A stretch of 64,000 nt of DNA, taken from assembly GCA_023101725.1 (NCBI GenBank), contig JALJCO010012811.1, forward strand, positions 1 through 64,000, in the 5' to 3' direction. This DNA is from Atherinomorus stipes (lineage: Eukaryota; Chordata; Actinopteri; Atheriniformes; Atherinidae). Shown here in pieces: positions 23,183 through 33,929 of this stretch; positions within the stretch are counted from its first letter, which is position 1; every line of letters starts with the position of its first letter. The translations under genes were made by a program, and so were the position numbers. The notes below the pieces were generated by a model that saw only the letters and a list, made by a program, of their open reading frames with translations, searched no databases and was not told where the DNA came from.

Positions 23183-23636
23183 ATTGTTCCTAATACAGTT
23201 TGCACGTGGGCGATTTGGTGCTACGTGGAAGAGAGGAGGCTGGATATTTGGTTGTTCGAGGTCAATCGACGGCAAAAATGACCAGTGTTGAAAGTTGTTC
23301 GCAGACGAAATGCTGGACGACTTACTGTATACCACTAATGCAACGCTTTGTCAGACCTGCAAGAACTATCCTCAGTGACTCTTGGCGACCTTACCACAGT
23401 CTCAGACCATGGGGCTATGAAGTGAATCACCACAGATTTTTCATTCACCAAGGCACATATTTCATTCACCAACACACAGAGAGATCATGGAGGATTTTTA
23501 AACAAGAGGCTTATAGATTCAGAGGCAACATAACAGAGAAAACACTAAAAGACAACTTGTACTTTATGGAGTGGAACGACTGGCTGGGTAAAAGTCACAG
23601 GGGAGTGTTTGTCTTAATGCACATATTACCATAGGA
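23183..23636 (+). pseudogene. Merlin/IS1595-type transposase fragment
   Basis: Read across two or three frameshifts, the segment gives FGATWKRGGWIFGCSRSIDG, then VRRRNAGRLTV, then MQRFVRPARTILSDSWRPYH and later VNHHRFF and HTERSWRIFKQEAYRFRGN, ending ERNDWL-like (MEWNDWLG). The order GGWIFG, VRP..TI.SD.W..Y, VNH, ER.W...K, RG is that of the ISXO2-like DDE transposase domain found in Merlin transposons. SD is the second catalytic Asp region. A possible acceptor (TTCCTAATACAG) precedes the block. Frameshifts and an in-frame stop make it inactive. The N-terminal zinc-binding part is missing. Confidence 0.7.
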
Positions 23637-23847
23637 TAACACAGAAACATTAAATAGTCCCACTCCCTGCAGGAAGTTGAAATTTTGCCATAGTAATTAT
23701 TAAAACAAATATATATAATAAAAAATTTATTCTTCTCAAATTTTTCATATTAACAGGAAAAGGTAGTTTGTCGCTTGAATAATTTGTCTTTGGTTGAATT
23801 TGTGTTAATATTTCTGATTGCAAAATTGCAACTTCCTGGAAGGACTA

Positions 23848-26800
23848 AAAAGACCATTTCACAACCCTGTTTCATGGTTATTGCTAAGAAACTCTTTGGG
23901 ATGTTTCCAGGTTACTCATATAAGTTTGGATGTATTGTTTAATGTGTTATTACCATAGAATAACATCGAAACATGATATAGGTCATTTTACAGCCCTGTT
24001 TCATGGTTATTACATAGAAACTACCTGGCATGTTTCCAGGTTATTCATATATGTGGAGGTATGGTTTAATATGTTATTACCATAGAATAACATAGAAACA
24101 TGATATGTCATTTTACAGCCCTGTTTCATGGTTTTTACATAGAAACTACCTGGCATGTTGCCAGGTTATTCATATATGTAGAGGTATGGTTTAATGTGTT
24201 ATTACCATAGAATAACATCGAAACATGATATGTCATTTTACAGCCCTGTTTCATGGTTATTACACAGAAACTACCTGTCATGTTTCCAGGTTATTCATAT
24301 ATGTGGAGGTATGGTTTAATGTGTTATGATCATAGAATAACATTGAAACATGATATAGGTCATTTTACAGCCCTGTTTCATGGTTTTTACACAGAAACTA
24401 CTTGGCATGTTTCCAGGTTATTCATATATGTGGAGGTATGGTTTAATGTGTTATTACCATAGAATAACATAGAAACATGATATAGGTCATTTTACAGCCC
24501 TGTTTCATGGTTATTACACAGAAACTACTCTGATGGTCCTAGGTGTATTACATGCTGATGTGTGGTTTGATATGTTATTACCATAGAATAACATAGAAAC
24601 ATGATATGTCATTTTACAGCCCTGTTTCATGGTTATTACATAGAAACTACCTGGCATGTTGCCAGGTTATTCATATATGTGGAGGTATGGTTTAATGTGT
24701 TATTACCATAGAATAACATTGAAACATGATAAAGGTCATTTTACAGCCCTGTTTCATGGTTATTACATAGAAACTACCTGGCATGTTGCCAGGTTATTCA
24801 TATATGTAGAGGTATGGTTTAATGTGTTATTACCATAGAATACCATCGAAACATGATATGTCATTTTACAGCCCTGTTTCATGGTTGTTACACAGAAACT
24901 ACCTGTCATGTTTCCAGGTTATTCATATATGTGGAGGTATGGTTTAATGTGTTATGATCATAGAATAACATTGAAACATGATATAGGTCATTTTACAGCC
25001 CTGTTTCATGGTTTTTACACAGAAACTACTTGGCATGTTTCCAGGTTATTCATATATGTGGAGGTATGGTTTAATGTGTTATTACCATAGAATAACATAG
25101 AAACATGATATAGGTCATTTTACAGCCCTGTTTCATGGTTATTACACAGAAACTACTCTGATGGTCCTAGGTGTATTACATGCTGATGTGTGGTTTGATA
25201 TGTTATTACCATAGAATAACATTGAAACATGATATAGGTCATTTTACAGCCCTGTTTCATGGTTATTACATAGAAACTACTTGGCATGTTTCCAGGTTAT
25301 TCATATATGTGGAGGTATGGTTTAATGTGTTATTACCATAGAATAACATTGAAACATGATATAGGTCATTTTACAGCCCTGTTTCATGGTTATTACACAG
25401 AAACTACTTGGCATGTTTCCAGGTTATTCATATATGTGGAGGTATGGTTTAATGTGTTATTACCATAGAATTACATTGAAACATGATATAGGTCATTTTA
25501 CAGCCCTGTTTCATGGTTATTACACAGAAACTACCTGGCATGTTTCCAGGTTATTCGTATATGTGGAGGTATGGTTTAATGTGTTATTACCATAGAATAA
25601 CATTGAAACATGATATAGGTCATTTTACAGCCCTGTTTCATGGTTATTACACAGAAACTACTTGGCATGTTTCCAGGTTATTCATATATGTGGAGGTATG
25701 GTTTAATGTGTCATTACCATAGAATAACATTGAAATATGATATAGGTCATTTTACAGCCCTGTTTCATGGTTATTACATAGAAACTACTTGGCATGTTTC
25801 CAGGTTATTCATATATGTGGAGGTATGGTTTAATGTGTCATTACCATAGAATAACATTGAAATATGATATAGGTCATTTTACAGCCCTGTTTCATGGTTA
25901 TTACATAGAAACTACTTGGCATGTTTCCAGGTTATTCATATATGTGGAGGTATGGTTTAATGTGTTATTACCATAGAATAACATTGAAACATGATATAGG
26001 TCATTTTACAGCCCTGTTTCATGGTTATTACACAGAAACTACTCTGATGTTTCTAGGTTATTGTATTACATGCTGATGTGTGGTTTGATATGTTATTACC
26101 ATAGAATCACATTGAAACATGATATAGGTCATTTTAGAGCCCTGTTTCATGGTTTTTACACAGAAACTACTTGGCATGTTTCCAGGTTATTCATATATGT
26201 GGAGGTATGGTTTAATGTGTTATTACCATAGAATAACATCGAAACACGATATAGGTCATTTTACAGCCCTGTTTCATGGTTATTACACAGAAACTACCTG
26301 TCATGTTTCCAGGTTATTCATGTATGTGGAGGTATGGTTTAATGTGTTATTACCATAGAATAACATTGAAACATGATATAGGTCATTTTACAGCCCTGTT
26401 TCATGGTTATTACACAGAAACTACTCTGATGTTTCTAGGTTATTGTATTACATGCTGATGTGTGGTTTGATATGTTATTACCATAGAATAACATTGAAAC
26501 ATGATATAGGTCATTTTAGAGCCCTGTTTCATGGTTATTACATAGAAACTACTTGGCATGTTTCCAGGTTATTCATATATGTGGAGGTATGGTTTAATGT
26601 GTTATTACCATAGAATAACATTGAAACATGATATAGGTCATTTTACAGCCCTGTTTCATGGTTATTACACAGAAACTACTCTGATGTTTCTAGGTTATTG
26701 TATTACATGCTGATGTGTGGTTTGATATGTTATTACCATAGAATAACATTGAAACATGATATAGGTAATTTTAGAGCCCTGTTTCATGGTTTTTACACAG

Positions 26801-27440
26801 AAACTACTTGGCATGTTTCCAGGTTATTCATATATGTGGAGGTATGGTTTAATGTGTTGTGTCCTCACAGTAGGTCAAGCCAGATGTTTATTATGCTTAG
26901 TGTGGGTGGGTGTGGGGTGTGTGTGCGTGTGTGTGTTTGTGTGTGTGTGTGCAAATGTTTATAGTTTTGTGTGCTGTGTTTTGTGCTTGGGTGTGCGAAG
27001 GGCTGTTTTTATTTTAAAAATGTGTTTGTTTTTATTATTTGAAAAGCACTTTGGGTTGCCTTTGGCAGGAAAAGCGCTTTATAAATAAAGTTTGATTTGA
27101 TTTGATTTGATTATCACCATAGAATAACATTGAAACATGATATAGGTCATTTTACAGCCCTGTTTCATGGTTATTACATAGAAAGTACCTGGCATGTTGC
27201 CAGGTTATTCATATATGTGGAGGTATGGTTTAATGTGTTATTACCATAGAATAACATCAAAACATGATATAGGTCATTTTACAGCCCTTTTTCATGATTA
27301 TTACATAGAAATTACATAAGATGTTTCCAAGTTATTGTTTTTTATGTTGTGTGAATTCATGTATAATTACCTTGAAATAAAAAAGAAATATCTAATTGTT
27401 TGGCGTCCCTGTTTCATGGTTATTACATAGAAATAGCTCA
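23848..27440. repeat. 127-bp satellite array, about 27 monomers
   Basis: Head-to-tail copies of a ~127-bp unit with CCCTGTTTCATGGTTATTAC, CATGTTTCCAGGTTATTCAT and ATTACCATAGAATAACAT. A variant monomer (CTCTGATGGTCCTAGGTG) occurs at 24528 and 25156, exactly 628 bp apart, and the flanking monomers there are also duplicated. A second variant family recurs near 26040, 26422 and 26682. This is higher-order structure. Open frames of 60-69 codons recur only through the repetition. Edge copies at both ends are degenerate. Confidence 0.95.
26859..27110 (+). mobile_element. LINE 3' tail inserted in the satellite
   Basis: The array is interrupted in the middle of a monomer by 252 bp that include a GT-rich run. 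It ends AAAGCACTTTGGGTTGCC, GGAAAAGCGCTTTATAAATA and (TTTGA)n, the 3' end type of L2/CR1-like fish LINEs. The satellite resumes at 27111. Confidence 0.8.
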
Positions 27441-27721
27441 GTTATTTCTGGGTTATTATGACATAGTTGTCAATGTAATAAATCTTTCTCTACCTTTTTT
27501 TTTTTTTTTTTTTTTAGAAATTTCTTGTAAATTACCATGTAATTACCTGAATATTACCATACAACTACCAGATAGTTTCCCCTTTAAAGAATTTCTTCTC
27601 TCATTGTTACATGTTTAAGGTCCCTTATTACATTGTAATGTTAATAATAGTGCATATTGTTACCATGATATGCCCAATGTAATTACCAGGAAATAACCTC
27701 TCTTAAGGACACATCAAAGAA
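27441..27721. repeat. Degenerate satellite flank with poly(T)
   Basis: Diverged TTATTACATAGAAAT and ATTACC words continue from the array, with a 20-nt T run near 27497-27516. Confidence 0.5.
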
Positions 27722-27945
27722 TCACGGAACCTGAAAATTCTGACACGTCTTTCTGTGTCATGGTTGTGAAGTGTCGCAGATGCCAAATCACCTGTCACTG
27801 ATGATGTCACACTACACGGAGCGAAGTCGCGATGTGCTGTGCTCCGACAATGCAGAATCGGTCACAACAGTGAGCGACTGTCTGACGTCTCCGTCGAGCC
27901 AAAATCTGGCTAAATTTGTGTAGTCTGATCCAGGCTTTAGACATA
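27722..27945. repeat. Long inverted repeat, right copy
   Basis: Reverse-complement relative of 15102-15320, ending GTAGTCTGATCCAGGC at 27945. See the left copy for the shared words. Confidence 0.7.
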
Positions 27946-28677
27946 CTACTGTGATAAAAGATGCTTAGTTACATTAAAAACGCGTATTTTCATAGTCTGC
28001 ATACAGATAGTGGGCTTAAGTGTAATATATCGTATGAAAATGCATCATGTAGCCTACCTGAAAAGTCAGGTTGACTTCATTAAAGATTTTACCAATCACT
28101 ATAATCCGATATTTTTGGTGTTTGAACATGTATTTCGGACATGTAAAGCCCCCTCCCCCATACATCAATGGACTGACATAATAAATGAAAGAAATAAGAA
28201 AAGCAAAAATGGTTAAACTGTGTTCAAATATTCAATTTACACATCCAAAAAGGAGTGGGAAGAAGTACAAACTTCTTTCATTCCAACACTTCTTAGTAAA
28301 TCAATACTATTTAAATAATTACTTAGCTTCTGGTGGATACAGTACTAATCACAGCCAATAACTGTTAACACTACTATTTCTACCACCACTACTGCTAATA
28401 ATTATACTAATAATACTTAAAAGAGAATAATACAGTATAGTAATAAGTATAAGAATATACTAATACTCCCAGTACATAATATACATAAATATATATCCTA
28501 TTATTTTTCCTATTATAAATAACATTCACAAATACAACTTAAGATGACACCTAATTACCTACCTATTCTATACACTGACAGAAAAAGTAATGAAATGTAA
28601 TTAAATATTTGAAATGTTTAAGTAATTATGTAAAATCTTTTTTCTATTTAATCATTTAAATCAATTATGACATAGGT
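27946..28677. other. Unassigned AT-rich stretch
   Basis: A frame at 28010-28216 (68 codons) followed by GGAGTGGGAAGAAGTACAAA looks like the 3' part of a retroelement, but no domain can be named. The rest is ATA/ACT-rich simple sequence. Confidence 0.35.
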
Positions 28678-28877
28678 CAGTGGTTCCCAAACTGGGGGGC
28701 AGCCAGCCTAAAAACGATAGTTTTTGCACTTCTAACAAAAAAAAGGGCATATTTTTTACAGTACTAATGAACAAACGATGACCCCCCCCCAAATGCAGAG
28801 CTTTTTTCATGCATCTCATGGTAAATGTTTGGGTGCATGTGGTAGTGGTGATGGGATGGAAAGTTTGGGAACCACTG
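28678..28877. mobile_element. hAT-type MITE (CAGTGGTTCCCAAAC type)
   Basis: CAGTGGTTCCCAAACT at the left and AGTTTGGGAACCACTG at the right are perfect 16-bp terminal inverted repeats around a 170-bp non-coding centre. Confidence 0.9.
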
Positions 28878-28879
28878 AT

Positions 28880-29218
28880 TTTCTCACTTTTTTTCTGTAG
28901 TACTAAATTTGGTCACTAGATGACATTCTATACCAGGAGTCTAATATTATGATTATAATTATTATTTTTTTTATTCATTAGTAATAATGATAATAATGAC
29001 AATAAATCATTTGATTTAAAATCTCATTTCAGTTCAATCAGGGACACCATGGAATAAAAAAGAGACCAAAGATCAAACACAATTTATTTTTTTTAAAAAG
29101 CTACAGAATATTACAACACTGTAATTACAGAGTAGGCTATCTTGAGGTGGGTTTTGAGCTTGGATTTGAACAGAGGGAGAGTTGCATGTAAGCTTCGTGT
29201 TGTGTTTGATTAGCTTGT
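28880..29218. other. AT-rich stretch before the LINE relic
   Basis: ATT/ATA-rich simple sequence, then about 100 bp that may be the 3' UTR of the LINE relic on the minus strand. No gene. Confidence 0.35.
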
Positions 29219-29690
29219 CAAATCTTGAGAGGTGGAGGTGAGCAGATTATTCTTCTACTTCTTGTAATTTCTGGCAGGCTATACATTGGAACATAGCCGT
29301 ACAAATAGACCAGTGCGGTGGAGATATGACAGCACAGCTTCATCCATTTGTCTCTGATTAGAGGAAAAAAAATGACCCTAAAGACTGTGAAACCTGCCTC
29401 AGCGAGTTCCTCAAAAAGCTGCCGTCTCTCACCAACATATTTGCTGCATGATAACAAGACATGACTCAGTTTGTAACCTTCCACACTCACATTAGCCATC
29501 TTCAAGTTTCCCTACTGTGCATAAGCTGGATGCAAGGCCACAGTGTCCCAGGCGGATTCTTGCTATAACAACTTCCTCTCTCTGACAAGAAGCCACTGCA
29601 TGTCTAGAGTTTACAACCGATGGTTGGCAAAAGAAAAATGCCTCCCTCTGCCCTTTCCCTCCCTCTCTTTTTGTCACTGACTAGCAAGAT
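29218..29690 (-). pseudogene. Jockey/I-like LINE ORF2 C-terminal remnant
   Basis: Two overlapping minus-strand frames join across a frameshift near 29500. The upstream one reads EEVVIARIRLGHCGLASSLC, the downstream one LSHVLLSCSKYVGERRQLFE and ELAEAGFTVF. The order R(I/L)RLGH..L...L followed by H.LL.C..Y..ER is the post-RT C-terminal region of jockey/I/CR1-like LINEs. The middle Cys pair has been lost at the frameshift. Only the last ~150 codons remain. Confidence 0.65.
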
Positions 29691-29902
29691 GTTCTTTACA
29701 GATACTATAGCACTCTTGCTTCACTCTTACACATTCAGTAAACGATTCAGAAATCTGCATGATTTGGTCAAATCTTGGTAATATTTAAACTAGAAGATTA
29801 AGGTTATTTATTGTTTATTAGTTACCGTGACATGTTCTCTGTGTTAACAACCGAGATGAGAAGATCTAATAAATGATCTGGATGCTGATTTTCTGTTTTT
29901 GT

Positions 29903-30114
29903 TCAGGTGTTAAACAGCAGTAGGAACCTCAGAGATCTGAGATGTTCAGACTGGTGCAGATGTTTGTTGAGGAGGATGCTGGTGTGGTGTCTTCCGTTTT
30001 TTAAGAGAATATAACCACCACTACCAACAAGAAGAGGAAGAAGTATGGCAGAAACCACCAGACCAGCAGTCAGTCCAGGAGATCCATCCTTATCTCCTCC
30101 ATCCTGGTGTCCTC
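29903..30114 (-). CDS. V-set Ig membrane protein, transmembrane and tail exon (exon 3)
   Basis: Acceptor TAATTCTCATCTGCAG, then an exon entered in phase 1: GGHQDGGDKDGSPGLTAGLV followed by VSAILLPLLVGSGGYILL, a single membrane-spanning helix, then a basic tail (KNGRHH) and a ~25-residue cytoplasmic end, stop TGA at 29903-29905. Linker, helix and short tail are the usual end of teleost butyrophilin/MOG-like or VTCN1-like single-V membrane proteins. No ITIM or ITAM tyrosine motif is seen. The phase matches exon 2 exactly. Confidence 0.7.
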
Positions 30115-30282
30115 CTGCAGATGAGAATTAGGTGCAATATCAGCTGTCAGGTAAGTGATGAGTGAACACAACATTATCTGCTGCACTCTGATCGCTGCAC
30201 TCAGACTGGCTGCTTTCTGCAGCCTCATCAGCAACATCTTTAGAAAACACCAACACCCTCATCCAGAGACAAACACACTCAC

Positions 30283-30623
30283 CTGGTGGAGAAACTGTCA
30301 CATTGACAATGCAGATGGGACCAGACCAGCTCTTCATCTCCTTCTGGAAGACTCTACATTCATATGTTCCTGTATCATTAGTCGTCACATTCTTCAGAAC
30401 CAGAGACACGTCTCCATCCTTCATCTGTCTGTCCTGAAGATCCACCCGATTCTGGAAAAATGGATGCTGGTGGTCTGGATCGAGATGACCGTCTCTGTAG
30501 AAAAGAACATCTTCTGACCCCAGATCAGATCTGATCCATCTCACAGCTAAAATCTCTTGACCATGTTCAGCTCTACATGGCAGAGAGAGGTTTCTCCAGG
30601 CTGAGCTGTGATGTTTGTCTGTC
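30283..30623 (-). pseudogene. V-set Ig membrane protein, Ig-domain exon (exon 2), one frameshift
   Basis: Acceptor CTCTCCTGCAG, then GQTNITAQPGE, the usual first strand of fish V-set domains. The conserved Cys and core follow one frame away: LSLPCRAEHGQEILAVRWIR, VLFYRDG, QNRVDLQDRQMKDGDVSLVL, and the second half DTGTYECRVF with the canonical D-x-G-x-Y-x-C. The exon ends NVTVSPP, donor CAG/GTGAGT, phase 1. A single missing base near 30585 (between GGAGAAAC and CTCTCTCTG) breaks the frame; restoring one base makes all three exons phase-consistent. This is either a recent pseudogene or a sequencing indel. Function in the family: immune co-signalling or adhesion at the cell surface. Confidence 0.8.
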
Positions 30624-31325
30624 CTGCAGGAGAGGAAACGTCACAGATCAGAAAGATTAAAGAGAGATGAGGAGAACTCTTCATTTCCACAATAGCATTA
30701 GAGAAACCAAAGAGACCACACTGGTCTGCACTGGACCAGAGGAGGAACAGAACTACTGGATATTGCTGTGAGCAGGTTGAGAAATATTCCAAAGCTGGTA
30801 TAAAATAATATTAAAGTCATAAACTGGTATCTGATGTTAGAACAGATCATCTGCTCTCAATTTAAATTGTTAAAGATCCCTGTAACAGTTCATTGTGATG
30901 TAAACCTGATACTTTTCTGATACACAGACCAGATCTGATCACACACAAACTGTCCTGAGAGGTTTTCACTGAAGATAAACTGCGTAATATAAGAGGATAA
31001 AAAGCTAACATTTAAGACATGAAAGGAAAGATGAGACTGTAGATAAGATTTTAGGATAAGAGATAAGAACTTAAAAAATGTTTAAAAACAAAACTGTCAA
31101 GAAAAGAGTAAGGACAGTTGAAATGTCGGAGGAGCCATGCTAATCAATGCTAGCCTATCACGCGACTGCCACATGTTTCCACCTTTCATCCTCACAAACA
31201 TGTCAGGAAATGTGTTAACATTGTTTCAGCTTGTATATCTTGTTTATTCTTTTCTAGCTTCATAGATACAGACAGGAGTTTAACTGTAACTAATGCAAAC
31301 AGCTAATGCTAATATGCTAACGCAC

Positions 31326-31392
31326 CTGCTGTAAGCACGAGGCGAGCCGCCATTACACCCAGAACGGGTATTATGACCTTCATAATAGCCAT
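31326..31392 (-). CDS. V-set Ig membrane protein, signal-peptide exon (exon 1)
   Basis: ATG at 31392, 22 codons: MAIMKVIIPVLGVMAARLVL then TA, donor AG/GTGCGT, phase 1. A hydrophobic signal peptide ending in phase 1 is the standard first exon of Ig-superfamily genes, and it joins exon 2 in frame (G plus GA = Gly). The 700-bp intron holds no other exon that I can see. An alternative start at the second Met is possible. Confidence 0.6.
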
Positions 31393-31945
31393 TTCCTCTG
31401 AGTTGGGCAGACCGAAGCCGGTAAGACTGATGCAAATCACAAACTGAGCAGTTTATCACTACGTATTATCAAGGAAACGTTAGATTTCTCCAATACTGCA
31501 ATACAATGCAAGACGCACACTCATAACTCGCTGGTATCCACCTACAGACTGACCTTCCCTTATTCACCAGCTCTATTTTACATACAATTCAAATGAGACG
31601 GAACATGGGGAGTGTCCTCAGAAAAACCTGATTTGATATCTGTTCTGGACATCAGCTACCTACATCTTTTACATATTCACATAACATGAGGTTTCTTCAT
31701 GAACATGTTAAAGAAATGTTTGTCATATCCTGAGTGTGACTGACCCTGGCAGCGACAACATCACATGTCAAAATGATTCCGTTTCCACACCTCAGTACAG
31801 GATCAGCTGAGAGAACATCTTCCAGGGTTTTATTTCTCTGCATTGCAGAAATTGTTGGGCACTACACATGCAGACACCACATACTTTACATTTTGGGTTT
31901 GGCTGTCATTCCTTTTCATTATGCATGGTCCACATGCTTTAAGTC
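31393..31945. other. Upstream of the Ig gene, nothing recognised
   Basis: No TATA box or recognised repeat stands out. The short frame at 31773-31985 has no domain. Confidence 0.35.
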
Positions 31946-31949
31946 AATT

Positions 31950-33017
31950 ATAGACATCTTCAATGTGTATATGAGCATGACTTAAGACACCGTTGTAGGT
32001 TGTGTATGGCCCAGGTGGGGGACTGTAACGCTTCCTCCTCCCGTCTGTCCTCATCTGTAATGATGCTGGCCCATTCGAAAAGCGGTCAGACGTTCTGATG
32101 TCCAGAGCAGATATTGATCTTATCCCCCCTTCCAACGGGATTGAGGAAGGGGGAATAAGGTGGAAAGCATAGAACAGTAAACTGTGGATGGTCCCAAAAC
32201 CACTCATGCACCTGGGCAGCCTTGTGGAAGATTACATTGTCCAAATTATTACACAGTTGACCCGTTGTATGTTATCTATGTCAGGATCAGGTCGGACAAG
32301 GATATCATACAGGCCGTTTAGAAATTCAAGTAGAAGGGCTGTGTTGTATGCCCTTAGGTGGGCATGTCTGTGTAGGATGCCATGATGGTTCATGGCCGCA
32401 CACATTATGATGTTGCTACCACGCAGGCTTGGGACCCCAATTATGGGCCGCTGGCCAATCACATTTCTTCCCCAGCACCGCCTCTTCATCAGGTTGAACC
32501 AAGCTTCATCTATGAAGATATATTAATAGAATTCATTGGCTGTGTCATAGTCCTGGATGCGCTGAAGCAGACAGTATGACAACACAAGTTACACCATGGA
32601 GACAAAGACACGTTATGCTACAATGAGACAATGTAGAAAAGGAACACTATTACAGTAGATTACAGTTTAGTGGTACGATGAATGTAAGGGACTTACAAGC
32701 ACATACTCCCGATGAAGGGCCTTCACATGATCAGGGTTGCGTTGGAAAGGAACCCTATAGACTTGCTTCATTGTCATTAAATTTCTGTGAAGAATACGAT
32801 GAATTGTCGAGATGCTGATTGTGTGGAGGTCACTGAAGATGGTATTGTCAGCCAGGACCCTTGTTTGTATCTGTTTTAGTGTGAGGCTATTGTTTTCACG
32901 GACCATGCCCACAATGGCTGTCTCTTGTTGCTGTGTGACAATTGAAGCTCTTCCGCCACGATGAGCTTCTCTGGCAACCCTGAAAAATATAAATGTTGTG
33001 AGCACACTGTAGTCCAT
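31950..33017 (-). pseudogene. IS630/Tc1-mariner-type transposase with an intron
   Basis: N-terminal part (33017 to about 32700): helix-turn-helix region with RASIVTQQQETAIVGMV, LTLKQIQTRVLADN and STIHRILHRN, then YRVPFQRNPDHVKAL. A plausible intron follows (VL/GTAAGT near 32698, acceptor CTGCTTCAG near 32569). The catalytic part has FIDEAWFNLMKRR.WGRNVIG (first Asp), CVIIW then DNVIFHK one frame away (second Asp), and FPPYSPFLNP. The catalytic Glu that normally follows LNP is not there (VG). An in-frame TAA before FIDEA and a frameshift at the DN motif also disable it. The family is the intron-bearing IS630-like DDE transposase common in fish genomes. Confidence 0.75.
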
Positions 33018-33850
33018 TGGTTCCCAAACTTTTCAGCTAGTGATCCAAAAGAGAGATTGTAGACACTACTGTAGCCCAAAACCCAGACGAGTGAACAGCA
33101 GAGCTACAAGCTCACAACGCATCACTTTGTGCTGGGTCGTCTCAGGTCGTCTGGACTGTGAGACGCTCATGGTGACTTGCCAGTGCGCGAGAGGGGGGGA
33201 CCCACGGGTGGAAACAGAGCTATTGCTTTAGGAAAATTCAAGAGCATCCGGCAGGTTAAGAGCATGATTAATGGTTTGCATGAAGCATTTTTCATAGTTA
33301 ATATCTATTTTGTGTTTGTGAAAGTCCGTATATTAAAAAATAAAGAAATCATTTAAAGTCTATCAAAAATGGCTTAAACGCCTCTGAAAACACAAGTGAC
33401 GTCTTGTACGGTGCTCCGCGATGAGCAGCCTATGGCTAACACAACTAAACAGAATGCACGAGAGAGAGGAAGAAGAAAGTTTTATTATTTTTAGATTTGA
33501 AGGACCTGATCTGTCCAGTTCTGAACCAGAAGTTACAAACAGGGTCTCTGGCATCCAGCAGAGGTCACTTTTGATGGGAAACAGACAGCAGATTCAGTCC
33601 TGGGCCGCTGAAAACGTGGAGGATTAATCTAACGACATGTAAGTGAAACAACAGTTTCATATATTTTCTCCACATCAGCTTCTGAACTGGGCGATAAAAC
33701 CTGGTTAAGCTGCAGAACAGCAAAAAATACAGAGATTGCAGCAGCCGACAGAGCACAGCGCAAGTTAACTGGCCTAACATAATCTTTAAACCAGCGGAAC
33801 AACGGATTTAATAAACCAAAGTGGTCCGAGGAGTGTTTGGGAGTCGGGAG
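33018..33850. other. Unassigned stretch with a transposon end
   Basis: Contains GGTTCCCAAACTTTTCAGC (33020), a single hAT-type terminus without a partner, and a short frame at 33421-33627 that I do not recognise. Confidence 0.35.
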
Positions 33851-33929
33851 ATGAAGATCTCACCACCATTCCTGGTTTTATCCGTCCTCTCTTCTTGGAT
33901 CACACAGCAGCAAAGCCTCTCCCTCACTG
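33851..33929 (+). CDS. Orphan signal-peptide exon
   Basis: ATG at 33851: MKISPPFLVLSVLSSWITQQ, then QSLSLT, donor CTG/GTAAAA at 33929/33930, phase 1. A hydrophobic leader ending in phase 1 is typical of Ig-superfamily first exons. It is on the strand opposite to the Ig gene at 29903-31392. I find no Ig or other domain exon downstream within 1.5 kb, so it may be a gene remnant or its partners may be lost. Confidence 0.35.

Noticed and set aside
24253..26964. Repeated 60-100 codon frames (MFPGYSYMWRYG type)
   Set aside because: Generated by the 127-bp satellite; 127 is not a multiple of 3, so each frame dies after about two monomers.
30155..30517. 120-codon + frame over the Ig exon
   Set aside because: Antisense shadow of the V-domain exon.
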